Part shown: one piece after another, positions 10,937-21,527 of the stretch
How the letters are laid out: each line of letters begins with the position of its first letter
How positions within the stretch are numbered: the stretch's first letter is position 1
Source: Pestalotiopsis fici W106-1
Taxonomy: Eukaryota > Ascomycota > Sordariomycetes > Amphisphaeriales > Sporocadaceae
Assembly: GCF_000516985.1 (NCBI RefSeq)
Contig: NW_006917094.1
Location: forward strand, 248,001 to 312,000
Direction of reading: 5' to 3'
DNA: 64,000 nucleotides
Program-made: the position numbers and the translations under genes
Notes under the pieces: model-generated
The model's database searches: none
Told to the model about the DNA's origin: nothing
The model's input: only the letters and a program-made list of their open reading frames with translations

Positions 10937-13018
10937 TCATTGATCATTGAACTTGTACTTGATCCTCTCGACCCACTTGCCAATGTGATCAGTCATCTCG
11001 AGCATCTCGCCGTACTGCTCGGCACTCAATCGATTTCCAGGGCCGTTCCAGGATGAGGGATCGTCTCCTTTTTGAATGCCATCCACATCGGAGCTGAAAA
11101 TATTGTCCGAGATGACGTGTACTTTTCCGCCGAGCTGAATCTCGAGTGTGATATTGGCTGTTCGGCCTTTGAAAGGAAACACGACTCTCAGTCGGGGAAC
11201 GGGATGTGCGGTGAGTGCTATGTCAATGGGGAAGGGATCCGCATCCGTCGATTTATCTGATCCTTTCATGAAGGCCGTAAACTCGTCGTTGGCTGTGGTT
11301 GTCTCTTTGCTCACGATATCCTCGGGCTTAACGTCCGGGTGCTCATTTGTTTTGAAACTGTTGTTTAGGAGTGAGGAGAGGAAAGCGTACTGCCGCAACA
11401 AAGGGAGCATCTCCAATAACTGGCGTGGATGTTGAAACGGCACTCTGGTTAGCAACTCGCCATACACGGCACGATCCGTGTTCAGGGTATTGCGGTGCAG
11501 GCGAATCTTGTGACCTGATTTGGAAGTCCCAGACAGCATAATTGGTTGCGTGTGGGTGATGATCCGGGACTCTGTCGGATCATAAGCTACTCCTTGAGGT
11601 ATAGGGAAGACCAAGGCGTCAAACGTGCTACTACTCACGCCTGGCTGCTGTAATCCTGCTATGTTGTAAATCTGTGCGGCGACACCAGAGGACACGATGA
11701 GTGGTGGGTCAAAAACTGCCATGAAAATCACATCGGGGAGCCGAGGCTCGGGACCAATTGATCCTTCAGGCTTCTCACCAGCACCGGCAGGTAAGAGAAT
11801 GTTCTCTGGCTCCTGCCAGTCCAAGATTGGACCACCATTCGAAAGCACCATATCTTCGGCAGTGGCGTCCTTCTCGATGCTGTCAGATATCCACTGATGC
11901 GACACCCGTATGGGCATAAACGCCAGGTTGTTCTTTGGGGCACACTCGATCATGATGCTCCACGTCTTTGGGCCCTCTTTCTCGGTGGTCTCAATGGTTG
12001 TCGTGGGAAACCTCCTCCACTCCTTCCAGTAATCCAGGCTCAGGCCAATCCTGTCTCGAACGTGCATTTGAGGACATCCGTGTCTGGAGCAAAGAGCGGC
12101 CACTTTGATGTAGTCATCCGATCGGCCTTGCAACTTCGGGTCTTCTTTCAGCTTGGCAACATCCCAGTTGAAGATTTTGAGCAAGCTTTGGTAAATTCCG
12201 TCAATGGCGTCGTAGCAATTCAGGGTGGGCAAAACGCTAAGCCTATCCGGAGCGGCGATGCGCTCTAGGTTGGGCGAGAACTTTTCGAGGGTCTTGGTAA
12301 GAGCCCATTCGCCGGGTTGCAGCTTGAGATCTCTCAAGAGAACATCGGCAGCCCTTCCCACATGCTCCTGCACGCCAGGCGCGCACTCGGGGAATGTCAG
12401 ATGGACATTCTCGACAATGTGATTCGTAATGACAATCTCCAACGTCAATCCTGTGCCAGCGATGAACAAGGTCTTTGACTTGGGGCCTCCGGCGATGTTA
12501 TCTTCCCAGAGACACTCGAGTCCAATAGAACGAGCTAGCCTCTCGAGGCCTTCATTGCTTACCCTCCCCGTACCGACAGCCTAGCACAATCATGAGCAAT
12601 TATTTCTTCCTAGACGAGCTTCCTCGGTGTTGTGCGATTTCGTTCTTACCTTTACCATGGCCACAATGGTGTTCATCCTTCTCTTGCGGTCATCCTCGTC
12701 GGATCGACCCATGCCCATACCTCCCACGCTGATATTGTCCAGCCCCAAGTCATGAATGCCGAGGGCGCCCAGGGCAGCGGTTGCCGATGGACTGTCAAAG
12801 TTGACAGCGCCCGGACCATCTGATGCATTCTTGAGGTGGTGCGATGTTGCGGGCGACTTCTTGAAGGCTTGCGGAGACGTCTTGGAGCCCTGCGAGGGCG
12901 AAAAGGCGGCCAGCGAGTTGGAAAAAGGCGTCGAGACAGGCGGCGTCGGGGCGGCACCTGGCATTTGCGAAGGAGTTCTACCCTGCTGAGAAGGCGCGTG
13001 TCGCATAGGAGTGGCCAT
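10937..13018 (-). CDS. MED1: Mediator complex subunit 1
   Basis: Two exons: 13018-12650 and 12580-10937, with the intron at 12649-12581. The product is 670 residues. The first exon encodes a Ser/Pro/Thr-rich disordered N-terminus, then 'SPSATAALGALGIHDLGLD', a segment I associate with filamentous-fungal Med1. Exon 2 begins 'AVGTGRVSNEGLERLARSIG' and carries the Med1 domain ('GLTLEIVITNHIVENVHLTF', 'RAADVLLRDL...PGEWALTKTLEKF'). Med1 is a middle-module subunit of Mediator, which links activators to RNA polymerase II in the nucleus. The length fits filamentous-fungal orthologues, which are longer than the yeast protein. The assignment is from family pattern memory, not a search. Confidence 0.85.
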
Positions 13019-14678
13019 GACTGCGGTTCACCACCCTGAGTGGTCACGTTCCTGCTCTCGAGTCCTTGTTTGTGGTGTTTTGGACAATCGTGGCGATCCT
13101 AAAGAAGAGCTAGCTGCCGGTGGAAGCTGCCCGTCCGCCTGTGTATCGAGCGCTTTTGACTCGAATGTCTCAAATGCGATGCTGGCAGTTGCGTACGACC
13201 TGGCAAAGTCTGAACATAAGCATTGAGTCCTTCAAGTTGCTCCACCTGCTCCCGGGACCCGAAATTGATGCATAAGAAATCATGGATAAAGACATACCTG
13301 AACACTGCAACTTTACCTTAGTGTGGTGGTGGGAGCTATGGTGGGGGGAAAGGGACGGAGGAGACGCGACGGCCGCCTGGGCCGCTGCAAGGACGCGGAA
13401 CCCACATGGCGACCTTTTACAGCGGGGCCGGTACCGAGATGAACTATAAGAAGAAATGTAGGTACTACATTTCACTGTAAAGTTCCAAGCTTCATATCAT
13501 ATGTACTTTGGATGATAAGTGCCTAGTATACGTAGCATACAAAGCTCAAGTATTAATTACTGGGCCCGAAATACTTTTTCTTCTTACATCCATACGTTAT
13601 ACATACTCCTGGACATACCCATGTAAGTCGAGCAAGTTGTGCTTATCAAGTGACCTCTTCGTCAAAGGACCGGTCCTCGATGCTGTTTGGCTTATCAAAA
13701 TTGATTAACAAACTGTACGCTGGCTACAACTCTCTTTCCCATGATATGAAATTCATTTAATTCTGCGGAATTTTATTGCAAAAGAGATCAGCGTGACCTT
13801 TCCCGCCGTGGCTTTCTGCCCTAGTAACTGTGCAAAAAGTCGCCTTGATCTTTAGTCACAAAGCTGATGCAAGAGACAGGAGTGACTTTTTATTCACTCA
13901 TTAGTCGCTCCTCCAGACGAATCATTTCAAGCCAAGCCTCTGAGGCAAATCGAGTGATTCACTTCTACGAGTGATAGCCATGAAGAAGGATAGGCACGAA
14001 GCATTAGACGATAAGCTATTATTGGTTCAAAACGCAAGACTGAGACTAATGTGCAAACAAGGCAAGACAAGAGGCGAACCCAAATTTCACCCACAAGCTA
14101 ACTAATTCCTGGATGACCGTATTCCATCAAGGTTGAGATGCCTCCCACTCGGCCAAATCATGTTGTAATGGTGTAGCATTGACGTCGTCTTCCGTCGCCG
14201 TGAGTCAATGCTGCAAAAAGAAAATCACTACCCCCACGTGCCCGGACTGCCATAAGCAATATAGTCATTGCCCAGAGTTCATAGAGCTCTAGTTGATATG
14301 GTCCGTAAATATGATGCTGGCACTTCATCGCGTCCATGTCCATCGGCAAGGAAAGATTATGTTTCACGTCCTGCTGTATTCCTTCTGGCTCCCGTTGCCC
14401 CTTTTGCATGTTTTTCTGTGTATTCTGCTTTCCTTCTTGCTGTGCTTGAAATAAAAAAGTTGATATCAACTTGATTCCACTGCATATATATGGATATTGG
14501 TCATCACTGCCTTGGCTTGGAGACCGGATTGTTGATAATTTGTCAAACGCACTGAACTCGTAGGCGAGTTTGAGCCTATTGAATGCTGTGACCGGAGGCA
14601 TGCATAGATAAATACTGTGCGAATGAAGGGAGGGTTTGCATCGGTAGAAGTCCCAATTCCTCTCCTGACAACAACTCT
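13019..14678. other. MED1 upstream region
   Basis: About 1.6 kb of mostly AT-rich noncoding sequence holds the MED1 promoter and the 3' flank of the next gene. One 174-codon frame (14158-14682, minus) overlaps the tail of that gene, but it has no family signature and I do not support it. Confidence 0.5.
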
Positions 14679-14903
14679 TCAAACTTGTATTGCTTCTCTG
14701 TGGTCGGGCTCCATTTCATAAGGCTTCTTGATGGCGACAGCTGCGCTTTGCTTGGGAGGAAAGACAAATTGGCGTTGCCATTCTTCTTGCTTCCGACGGT
14801 CAGCTCGCTTGGCCTGTCGATCTCGACACTCCTGGTGGTAGTTCGGGTTCAGGGTTCGCTGATGTTCGAGGTAAGCCTCATATTCCTGCTGCTTCCTGTT
14901 CTA
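14679..14903 (-). other. Coding-like extension beyond an in-frame TAG
   Basis: Directly after the TAG at 14903-14901 the same frame stays open for 73 further codons, to TGA 14681-14679. It encodes an amphipathic, highly charged segment that looks like genuine protein, for example 'QEYEAYLEHQRTLNPNYHQ' then 'CRDRQAKRADRRKQEEWQRQ'. Random sequence rarely gives this composition. It is either a C-terminal exon reached by stop-codon readthrough, a nonsense-mutated tail, or a base-call error in the TAG. An intron removing the TAG would have to be under about 50 nt with a weak donor, and I found no convincing one. Confidence 0.55.
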
Positions 14904-16919
14904 CAGTGGATCGTGCGGACGAGGTGGCCCCTTTGGCTTCATCACTGGCTTAGGACCAATGACAGTGGGAGGCAGACCAGGGAGGTGAATGAATGAGGGA
15001 CCTAGCAGTTTGGACGCCTCAGGACAACCTGCAAATGGATTCGCACGGACCTCGGTTTCGATTCCTTCCATGATCTCTTTCATGGATGGCCTGCTTTGCT
15101 GGTAGCTTCCGTTGTTCTGCGGCATGATCTGCGGAGGCAAAGAGCCAGGTATATGTCCCGCTACCCGACCATTGACCACTGGACAGTCAACTGGTAATGG
15201 AGGCAAGAGATTGATTGCTTGACTATGACTCAATCCAAAATTTGGCAGAGACGACATCTGAGAGCCACCCGTGGTCGTTGTGCTTGAAACTGAAGAGGGA
15301 TGGAAACCCACACCGGCCCGTTGGCTCCAGCCCTGGATGAGAGATGGTTGACGATCAAGAGGGATTGCTTGATCTCCTGATTCAAAATCCGCTGGACTGG
15401 TAAGCTGAACATCTGGTTTGATGTGGCTGTTCAAGCTTTTTATACCCAGTCGCCTCATGATGGCTTGAACTTGCGCATCTGTTGGAGGTGCACCAGTCAA
15501 TTGCTCAATTTGCTGCGAGTCTTGGGCTGCACGCTTAATCTTCTCAGCCAAAGACAAGAGACTATCCGAAACATGGTTGGACCCCAGGAGGCTGCTTGTA
15601 CGGCGGCGAGGAGAAGCAAACAGCACATCTGTTGTACTTTCTGACGAGGGTCCGTCGAACAGAGCAGAGAGTTCAGGTCGAGGATTGGTGGTGTGACTTC
15701 TACCATGATAGGTTGCAGGCTTCTGATTTTGTGGCATGGAAAAGAACGAAGGGGCTCTGGGGTTGAGGTTGTTGGAAGCAGAACTGGAGTCCTTCCTACT
15801 GGACTTTCCAGTGCTCGAGCTTGACCTGCAACTCGCGTGCTCAGGCCCATGTGTAACATGACTAGCTTGAGAATCTTCCATCCTCTGAGCTTTGCCCGCC
15901 TTGAGCTTGGCAAGCATGTTTTTAAATCGCTTGTCCTCTGCAGATTCACCCTTCCATGACTCAGCGCAGGGATCATTAGATTGGCCAGTTTTGAGCCTGC
16001 TGTCGATTGATGCAGTGCGTTGCCGAGTCGTGTTAGCTAAAAGCACTTGGTTGGCCATGTACTCGTTGTATCTACGCCTGTCCAAATTGCTCCATGGTAT
16101 GGATCGGAGACCACTAAGACTGGCGACTTGTTGCAACTGGATCATGGGTTTCATGGTCAGGCCTGAAGGCGGGTAGGGGCAGTGTGAAAAGTCAGCCTTT
16201 GAGACAAGGGCCAGTCCAAAATTATTGTGTGTACCCGAGAATAACTCTGTGGCATCTGTATGATGGGCGCGGGAAATCGCAGATGAGAGTGTATTGGTGT
16301 CTCCGTGTGATGTAGGCCCGTATAGACGCTCAAGTTTCGTCAAATACTTCGGACCCAAGACCAAACCAGGGCTGCCGCGATCGCGAGGCTTGTTAGAAGA
16401 CTTGCGAGGGTCTTTGCCATCACCACGATCTCTGTCATTACGTTTAGAGTTATCGTGAGATGTCTTGCTTGGACCTTGGGAGATGATCTCTAGTTCGCTG
16501 GCGGACTTGGGTGAGTTTTCCTTCGCCGAAGTACTGTCTTGATCCTGCAAGTGCTTGCCATGCATATTTGAGTCGATCTTTTCCACTTGATAGGGCTGCG
16601 GTTCGAAGTCATAATTTTCAACATTGTTGACTTGATGGAGAGCTCCCGAAGGTCTCTGTCTCCAGTCACTGCTGAGAAGCGCTTTTCGAGGCCCATCTTT
16701 TGAGAACTGGTCTGATTGATGATAAGGGGACGGCAGATATGCGGCCATGTTGGTGTACTGTGAAGCCAGGTTGTCTTTCTTGAACTTCGCGGTAAACACT
16801 CGAGGCCTGTTGGTAGTCTCACTCAACTCGCGATGGCTTTCCAGCTCGTTCTTTTTGGAAAGAGAGTTGGGACGAGGACGAAACGACTCGCTGCGTCTAG
16901 AGCTAGCGCCGGAAGACAT
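14901..16919 (-). CDS. Unidentified, largely disordered protein
   Basis: The supported frame runs from ATG 16919-16917 (context ACAAAATGTC) to TAG 14903-14901, 672 residues. It is rich in Ser, Pro, Asn, Gln and Lys, has no transmembrane segment, and looks mostly unstructured. More ordered patches are 'EDKRFKNMLAKLKAGKAQ', 'SDSLLSLAEKIKRAA', 'TDAQVQAIMRRLGIKSL' and 'MKEIMEGIETEVRANPF'. Coding-like sequence continues at both ends. Upstream, the frame stays open through 'EQTESLDLLKFEINIDPTLL' to an apparent acceptor at 17018, with a 72-nt GTACGT..CAG intron (17089-17018) leading to a further exon. Downstream it resumes past the TAG. I do not recognise the family. An RNA-binding or translation-related scaffold is possible from composition, but this is a guess. 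The gene may be partly degenerate. Confidence 0.65.
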   Translation of the reverse strand: MSSGASSRRSESFRPRPNSLSKKNELESHRELSETTNRPRVFTAKFKKDNLASQYTNMAAYLPSPYHQSDQFSKDGPRKALLSSDWRQRPSGALHQVNNVENYDFEPQPYQVEKIDSNMHGKHLQDQDSTSAKENSPKSASELEIISQGPSKTSHDNSKRNDRDRGDGKDPRKSSNKPRDRGSPGLVLGPKYLTKLERLYGPTSHGDTNTLSSAISRAHHTDATELFSGTHNNFGLALVSKADFSHCPYPPSGLTMKPMIQLQQVASLSGLRSIPWSNLDRRRYNEYMANQVLLANTTRQRTASIDSRLKTGQSNDPCAESWKGESAEDKRFKNMLAKLKAGKAQRMEDSQASHVTHGPEHASCRSSSSTGKSSRKDSSSASNNLNPRAPSFFSMPQNQKPATYHGRSHTTNPRPELSALFDGPSSESTTDVLFASPRRRTSSLLGSNHVSDSLLSLAEKIKRAAQDSQQIEQLTGAPPTDAQVQAIMRRLGIKSLNSHIKPDVQLTSPADFESGDQAIPLDRQPSLIQGWSQRAGVGFHPSSVSSTTTTGGSQMSSLPNFGLSHSQAINLLPPLPVDCPVVNGRVAGHIPGSLPPQIMPQNNGSYQQSRPSMKEIMEGIETEVRANPFAGCPEASKLLGPSFIHLPGLPPTVIGPKPVMKPKGPPRPHDPL

Positions 16920-17089
16920 TTTGTTGCGAGGCCCTGGGGTGTACTTCGACAGGACTAACAGCGTAGGATCGATATTGATCTCAAACTTGAGCAAATCTAA
17001 TGATTCCGTCTGTTCCGCTGTCAGGGTTTTTATCGAGGGGTTTATCTTTGGGGCCAAGCCTCACCTGGAATTCTCGTCCCAAAACGTAC

Positions 17090-17384
17090 TCTTAGGACAA
17101 CTCGCTAACGCCCGATTTTTAGGTATATCGTGCAGGCGAGACAAATCTGTGTCGTTTGAAGTGATGTTGAGCTCGGAACTGCTGACTTATGCCCTGCCGC
17201 CAAGTTTTGCGAGCAGATCACGAAATTCTGCTGCGAAAGAGGGCTGAATAGTGGATGGATGCCAAGAGAATGAGTTGATGGTATGGGAACAAGGTGAATG
17301 ATGGATTGTGGGAGAGCAAAAATCGTTGTGAAGTAAAAACGCTGTGTCTGGTAATTGAGAGATCCAAAAAAGTTGGCGATCCAA
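17090..17384 (-). other. Probable upstream exon interrupted by an in-frame TAA
   Basis: Upstream of the 72-nt intron, a frame that joins in phase with the main exon encodes 'SSSELNITSNDTDLSRLHDI' and 'PKNRALASCPK'. It is preceded by TAA at 17189-17187. Before that stop, in the same frame, lies 'PSFAAEFRDLLAKLGGRA', which also looks coding. No ATG opens this frame. The pattern suggests a 5' exon with a nonsense change, or a start or intron structure I cannot resolve. Confidence 0.4.
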
Positions 17385-18532
17385 AATTGGATAGGACTGA
17401 TGCGGTTCGCTGTCAGGACCTGTGCTTGTGCATGCTCAGAAAAGTTGATTTGATGCAATGTACAGAACGCGGAGGATTGGATCTTGTTTTGACAGCGGCA
17501 AAACCGCGCACGTCACGAGATGAAGGTAGTGGAAAGTACTACCAAAGGTGTGTATGTTCTTTCCGAGGTGTTACTGCCTACAGAAGTCCACACCACCGAA
17601 GACTGTACCTTCTCTTGGAGTACTGGTTCTAATTTCGAGTGAGGTGTGGAGGGTGAATATGACTGGTGCTTGAGATGATAAAGACTTGGACGAGACACAT
17701 GAAAAAGGGGTCAATTATCTGTGTGGAGGGTTGAAAATGATGACTAGATTTGTTGGACTAAAAGACAGAAGCTGCTGGTTACGTCTCCTCGTTTTAGGGT
17801 TATACATCAAGTGCTTGCCTGCCTTCTATGCATGGCTCAAGTCCAATCCGTCGTCAGAGCAACCAGAGAGTTCAAAGACCCGAAATGCTATCAGTACAAG
17901 AGCTGTGAAGGCCAGCGGCCATTCGCTTCCTCATGTTCTCCCGCTCCCGCCAACAGGGTGTCTGTTGAACTGTAATGTAAGAATAGGGTCAAGATGCGAT
18001 GGTCAATATTCAAACAAACATCCAGTCATGGAACCATGCGCATATCAATATTGGTCGGATAATTGGTGCTTGGAATATCCAAGAGCGTAGATAATTATCA
18101 CACATATGGGGGGAAAATGTAGATAGTTGCCGTTTGCCACTACACAAATTTAATTCACTATCAATTGATTCTCCCCCGATCCCATCACACCTACACCTGT
18201 CTTTCCTACGAGCGCAGGACAACCTCAATCTCAAAACCCACCTGAGACGCTCCAAACGTGCGAGAAGTTGGTGGTACATATCGAGGGCTTGTTTCGCTCG
18301 TTCGACGAATTAGTCTGGGAAGGCTTTCGCGACTGTTTGACCTTTTCTCATCACCCACAACGGGCTCCGTAGTTGCCCAGTAATCACTCGCCTCAACCCA
18401 GACAACCACGCCGAAAACGACGCCGACAAAAAAAAAAAAGAGCAACCGCAGCACGCTGTTTCCAATACAACAGTCTCGACACGACTGACACCACAACCAG
18501 AACAACCATCCAGCGCGACGCATAACGGAATC
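17385..18532. other. Divergent region between the unidentified gene and BTB gene 1
   Basis: About 1.1 kb containing the promoters of two divergent genes. A minus-strand frame at 17513-17698 ('RPSLYHLKHQSYSPSTPHS') looks weakly protein-like but has only a GTG in place of an initiator and does not join in phase, so it is not called. A C/A-rich leader including an A11 run (18429-18439) precedes the BTB gene. Confidence 0.4.
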
Positions 18533-19616
18533 ATGGCAGACCCGTTCGTTGAAAGGTTGGTATTGACTCCTGTAATTCAATCGCACTGTATCACTAACGC
18601 CGTGCCATCCTAGTCTCATGGCGTGGAAGCCGTTTCGATTCTTCGTTGGACCCGATAAGAAGGAATTCACAATGCACGCTGACCTTGTGGCCAATATGTC
18701 CAAGCCCTTGAATGCCCTAGTCAATGGCGCAATGAAGGAAGCTCGCGAGGGTGAGGCGTAAGTACATGTCCATTTCCATTATCCCCTTGGCCAACATCGC
18801 CACATCCTCTTGTAAAGATGCCCGCAAGGCATAGTAGCTCGAAACACGTATTTTTGGTTGTCTTTGTGAGCTTTTGGCCGTAACTGACCCTGGTATTGTA
18901 GCTATTTGCCCGAAGTCGACGAGGCAACGTTTGCACTATTCTTGCGGTATGCTTACAAGGGCGATTATGAGGTTGCTGGTCTCGAACTTTCAGACCGCGC
19001 TGAGACCTGCCTTGACTGTGAGCAAGATCTGATCCGATGCAATTGCGATTACTGCAATTCCTGCTGCCGTATGCTATGTTATTGCGGAATCAAAGAAACC
19101 CAGAGCCTTTTCCGTGATCGTCTATATGGACATGCTCTCTGCGATCAGGAGATCACAACTTTGAAGAAGTTCGCTGATGGAGCGTTCCTCACATATCAAA
19201 TGCTTGAATTCCGCACAAACAACTCGGATGAAACGTTTTCAGAAGTGCTGCTTGCACATGCTCGACTCTACGCCATGGCCGACTATTACGACCTCCGCTC
19301 GCTCGCCACGCTTTCGAAAAACAAGATTCACCAGACTCTCGCACTACTCGGGCTCCAGGACGATTTCTGGTCTGGCGAATCTACTTGCGTTAATGCTGTC
19401 TGCAACCTGGTTGATTACGTATGCAGAAACACAGTGGACAAAAAAGGATCACCCGATCTTCTCCGAGCTCTTCTCTACAATTATTGCGCCATGAACATCC
19501 GCTTCTTGTCGGAGAAGGAGCGCTTCCTGCGACTACTGCAAGAAAGGGGCGACTTCTCAGCTGGCATCATCTGTGAGATTGCAAAGAGAAAAGTGTCTTG
19601 CTCGTGCACGGATTAA
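18533..19616 (+). CDS. BTB/POZ protein with a Cys-rich insertion (copy 1)
   Basis: Three exons: 18533-18555, 18614-18757 and 18902-19616, giving 293 residues. The N-terminal BTB/POZ core is recognisable from 'FRFFVGPDKKEFTMHADLVA' and 'LPEVDEATFALFLRYAYKGDY', the fungal BTB pattern. A Cys-rich insertion (residues 92-117) has nine cysteines, spaced like one or two zinc knuckles, and ends in the tail YCNSC..CxC. The helical C-terminus carries 'VLLAHARLYAMADYYDLRSLA' (about 170-190), typical of fungal BTB proteins. Such proteins often act as dimerising adaptors, some for cullin-3 ligases, but no target can be named. The minus-strand gene at 20439-21527 is its paralogue with matching intron positions and phases. 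Confidence 0.88.
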
Positions 19617-20438
19617 TACGTGCTCTGACCCTATTTGGGGTGCTCCGTGGGACAACATCTTACCAAGGCTAGACACACTGGCTATACATTTTCGTATACC
19701 GGCTTGTAATTAGAAACAAAAGATTTTGTTCTATGTTTGAAGCGGGTTCATTCAGAGACGCGTTATGCCATGTGAGTATCAGAGCACCGAAATCCGAGGT
19801 CTCCAGCTTCGTATCCCATAGTATGTAGCTAACCTGTCAAGAAGGAATGAAACTCTGGTCTAAAAGAACTTGCGGTGAGATTATCCACAGTCTCCCATGC
19901 GCGCCTTTTCATGGGTGCAGGATTCAATCCGAGAGGCCCCTAGCGAGGCTGGGATCTCGGAAGATGACTCGCACAGTTTCATTATATTGAGTCTTTGGGT
20001 TGTCTTTAAACCCCATAAAGCCTAGGACGGGTCCCAGTTTAGTCTTCTTCGTCGACCAAATTATGCATCCGGAATGAATCATCGTAGACGAAAGGGTAAG
20101 CAAGTAGTCTCAACAACGTCTATAGTTCCTTTGACAAATTCAAATTGTCTCTTTTCTCCCCCATCTCCTACGGTGCTCATCGTAACTAGAACCTAACAAT
20201 GTGGCATGATAGATGGGTTTTGTACCAGAGCCCACATAAAGTGCTTGTAACCGTGTCTGCCCATGACCGACCGATACCTGAGACCACCATGTAATCCTCC
20301 CAAGGCAGCCATTTGCATCGAACCCCAAGGTTATCGAAATCAGGCACGCGAGCAAAGTAGGGCGATGTGAGCTGACTGGGACTCCCGGATGGACCACTGT
20401 CCTGGCGATCACCAGTCTCGCAGGTTGAATGATCAGAC
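19617..20438. other. Convergent spacer between the two BTB paralogues
   Basis: This is the shared 3' flank of the inverted pair. I see no gene, and no transposon ends that would explain the duplication. Confidence 0.5.
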
Positions 20439-21527
20439 TCAGGAGATTCTCTCCAATAGCTGCTGAATGATTGCGCTTCCCAAGTCACCCCTCTGGTCAA
20501 GCAATGCCCGGAACTTCTCATTTGGTGAAAGCTGTTGAATATTGAACGCACAGTAGCGGTAGAGGAGAGCGCGAAGCCGGTCAGGACCTTCCGCCTTGTC
20601 CACCGTATTCTCACAAACGTAATCGACCAAGCTGGTAATATCGTCGACATTATCCTCCTTGAGCTCAAATAGAATGAGAGCCTGGTGGAGCTTCTTCTTT
20701 GCGAGCTCGGCAAGTGCGTCGATCATGTTGTAGTCTGCCAAGACGTAGACTCGGGCATGGGCGAGTAATACGTCGGACCAGCATCGCCCCGCTAGCTCTC
20801 CGATCTCGAGTGACTGTAGCATGGGTACCGAGATTCCAGATTCTTGGATAAATGCGTCCCATAGCGCTTGTACTTTGGGCTCATCGGTACCATGATTCAG
20901 GAGCGCGCCTTTTCTACAAACGCAAATAACCCGGTGACAGTCGCAGACATTGCAATACCCGTCGCTGCCATAAGATTGTCTGCTTCCTTTGTTACTCCGT
21001 TTCGTATTCTTTTTGCAGCTGTTGCAGACCTTATGTTCAGGATCTCTGCAGGTCACAGGGATTGTAAAGTTGAGCTCGGCGACTTCGTAGTCACCTCTGT
21101 AAGCGAACTGACAAAATCGGTCGAATGTTGCCTCATCAGTCTCTGGCAGGTGACTGTGAGGTATAAAGTCAGTCTGTCTGTGGGATTTTATATGGGAAAT
21201 CAGACACATCATCCTCGTTCATACCCACGAAGCGGGCAATATCAGGACTCGGATGGAACTACATGCAAACATGGAGGCACGACCAAAAAAAATCAAAAAC
21301 TTACGTGACACCATTGTGAGCCTTGAGAGGTCCGTTGATGAGAGAATCCAGAGGTTTGGACAGACTAGCCAAAAGGCTTGAGTGTATCATGAATTCTTTC
21401 TCGTTTGGCCCAACCATGAACCGGAACGGCTTGGAAGTAGCAAAGCTATAGCACAGCATTAACCAAAGTCCCCATGGAATGCGAACAGCAATCAAAAGCC
21501 AAACCTTTCAATCGGCTCTTCCGACAT
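20439..21527 (-). CDS. BTB/POZ protein with a Cys-rich insertion (copy 2)
   Basis: Three exons on the minus strand: 21527-21505, 21445-21305 and 21153-20439, 292 residues. Exon sizes (23, 141 and 715 nt) almost equal those of copy 1 (23, 144 and 715 nt), with the same phases. The BTB core is 'FRFMVGPNEKEFMIHSSLLA' and 'LPETDEATFDRFCQFAYRGDY'. The Cys-rich insert (residues 90-134) is longer and more basic than in copy 1, but keeps the tail YCNVCDCHRVICVC aligned with YCNSCCRMLCYC. The C-terminal 'VLLAHARVYVLADYNMIDALA' and 'LVDYVCENTVDK' match copy 1. Overall divergence is substantial, so the duplication is old or fast-evolving. It is probably a dimerising adaptor with unknown partners. Confidence 0.88.

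Noticed and set aside
14158..14682. 174-codon minus-strand ORF overlapping the end of the unidentified gene
   Set aside because: Its composition is unremarkable, it has no ATG-supported context or family signature, and it lies out of phase with the protein-like tail.
17513..17698. Possible first exon of the unidentified gene ('RPSLYHLKHQSYSPSTPHS')
   Set aside because: It starts at GTG, and its GTACAG donor does not join in phase with the next coding-like segment.
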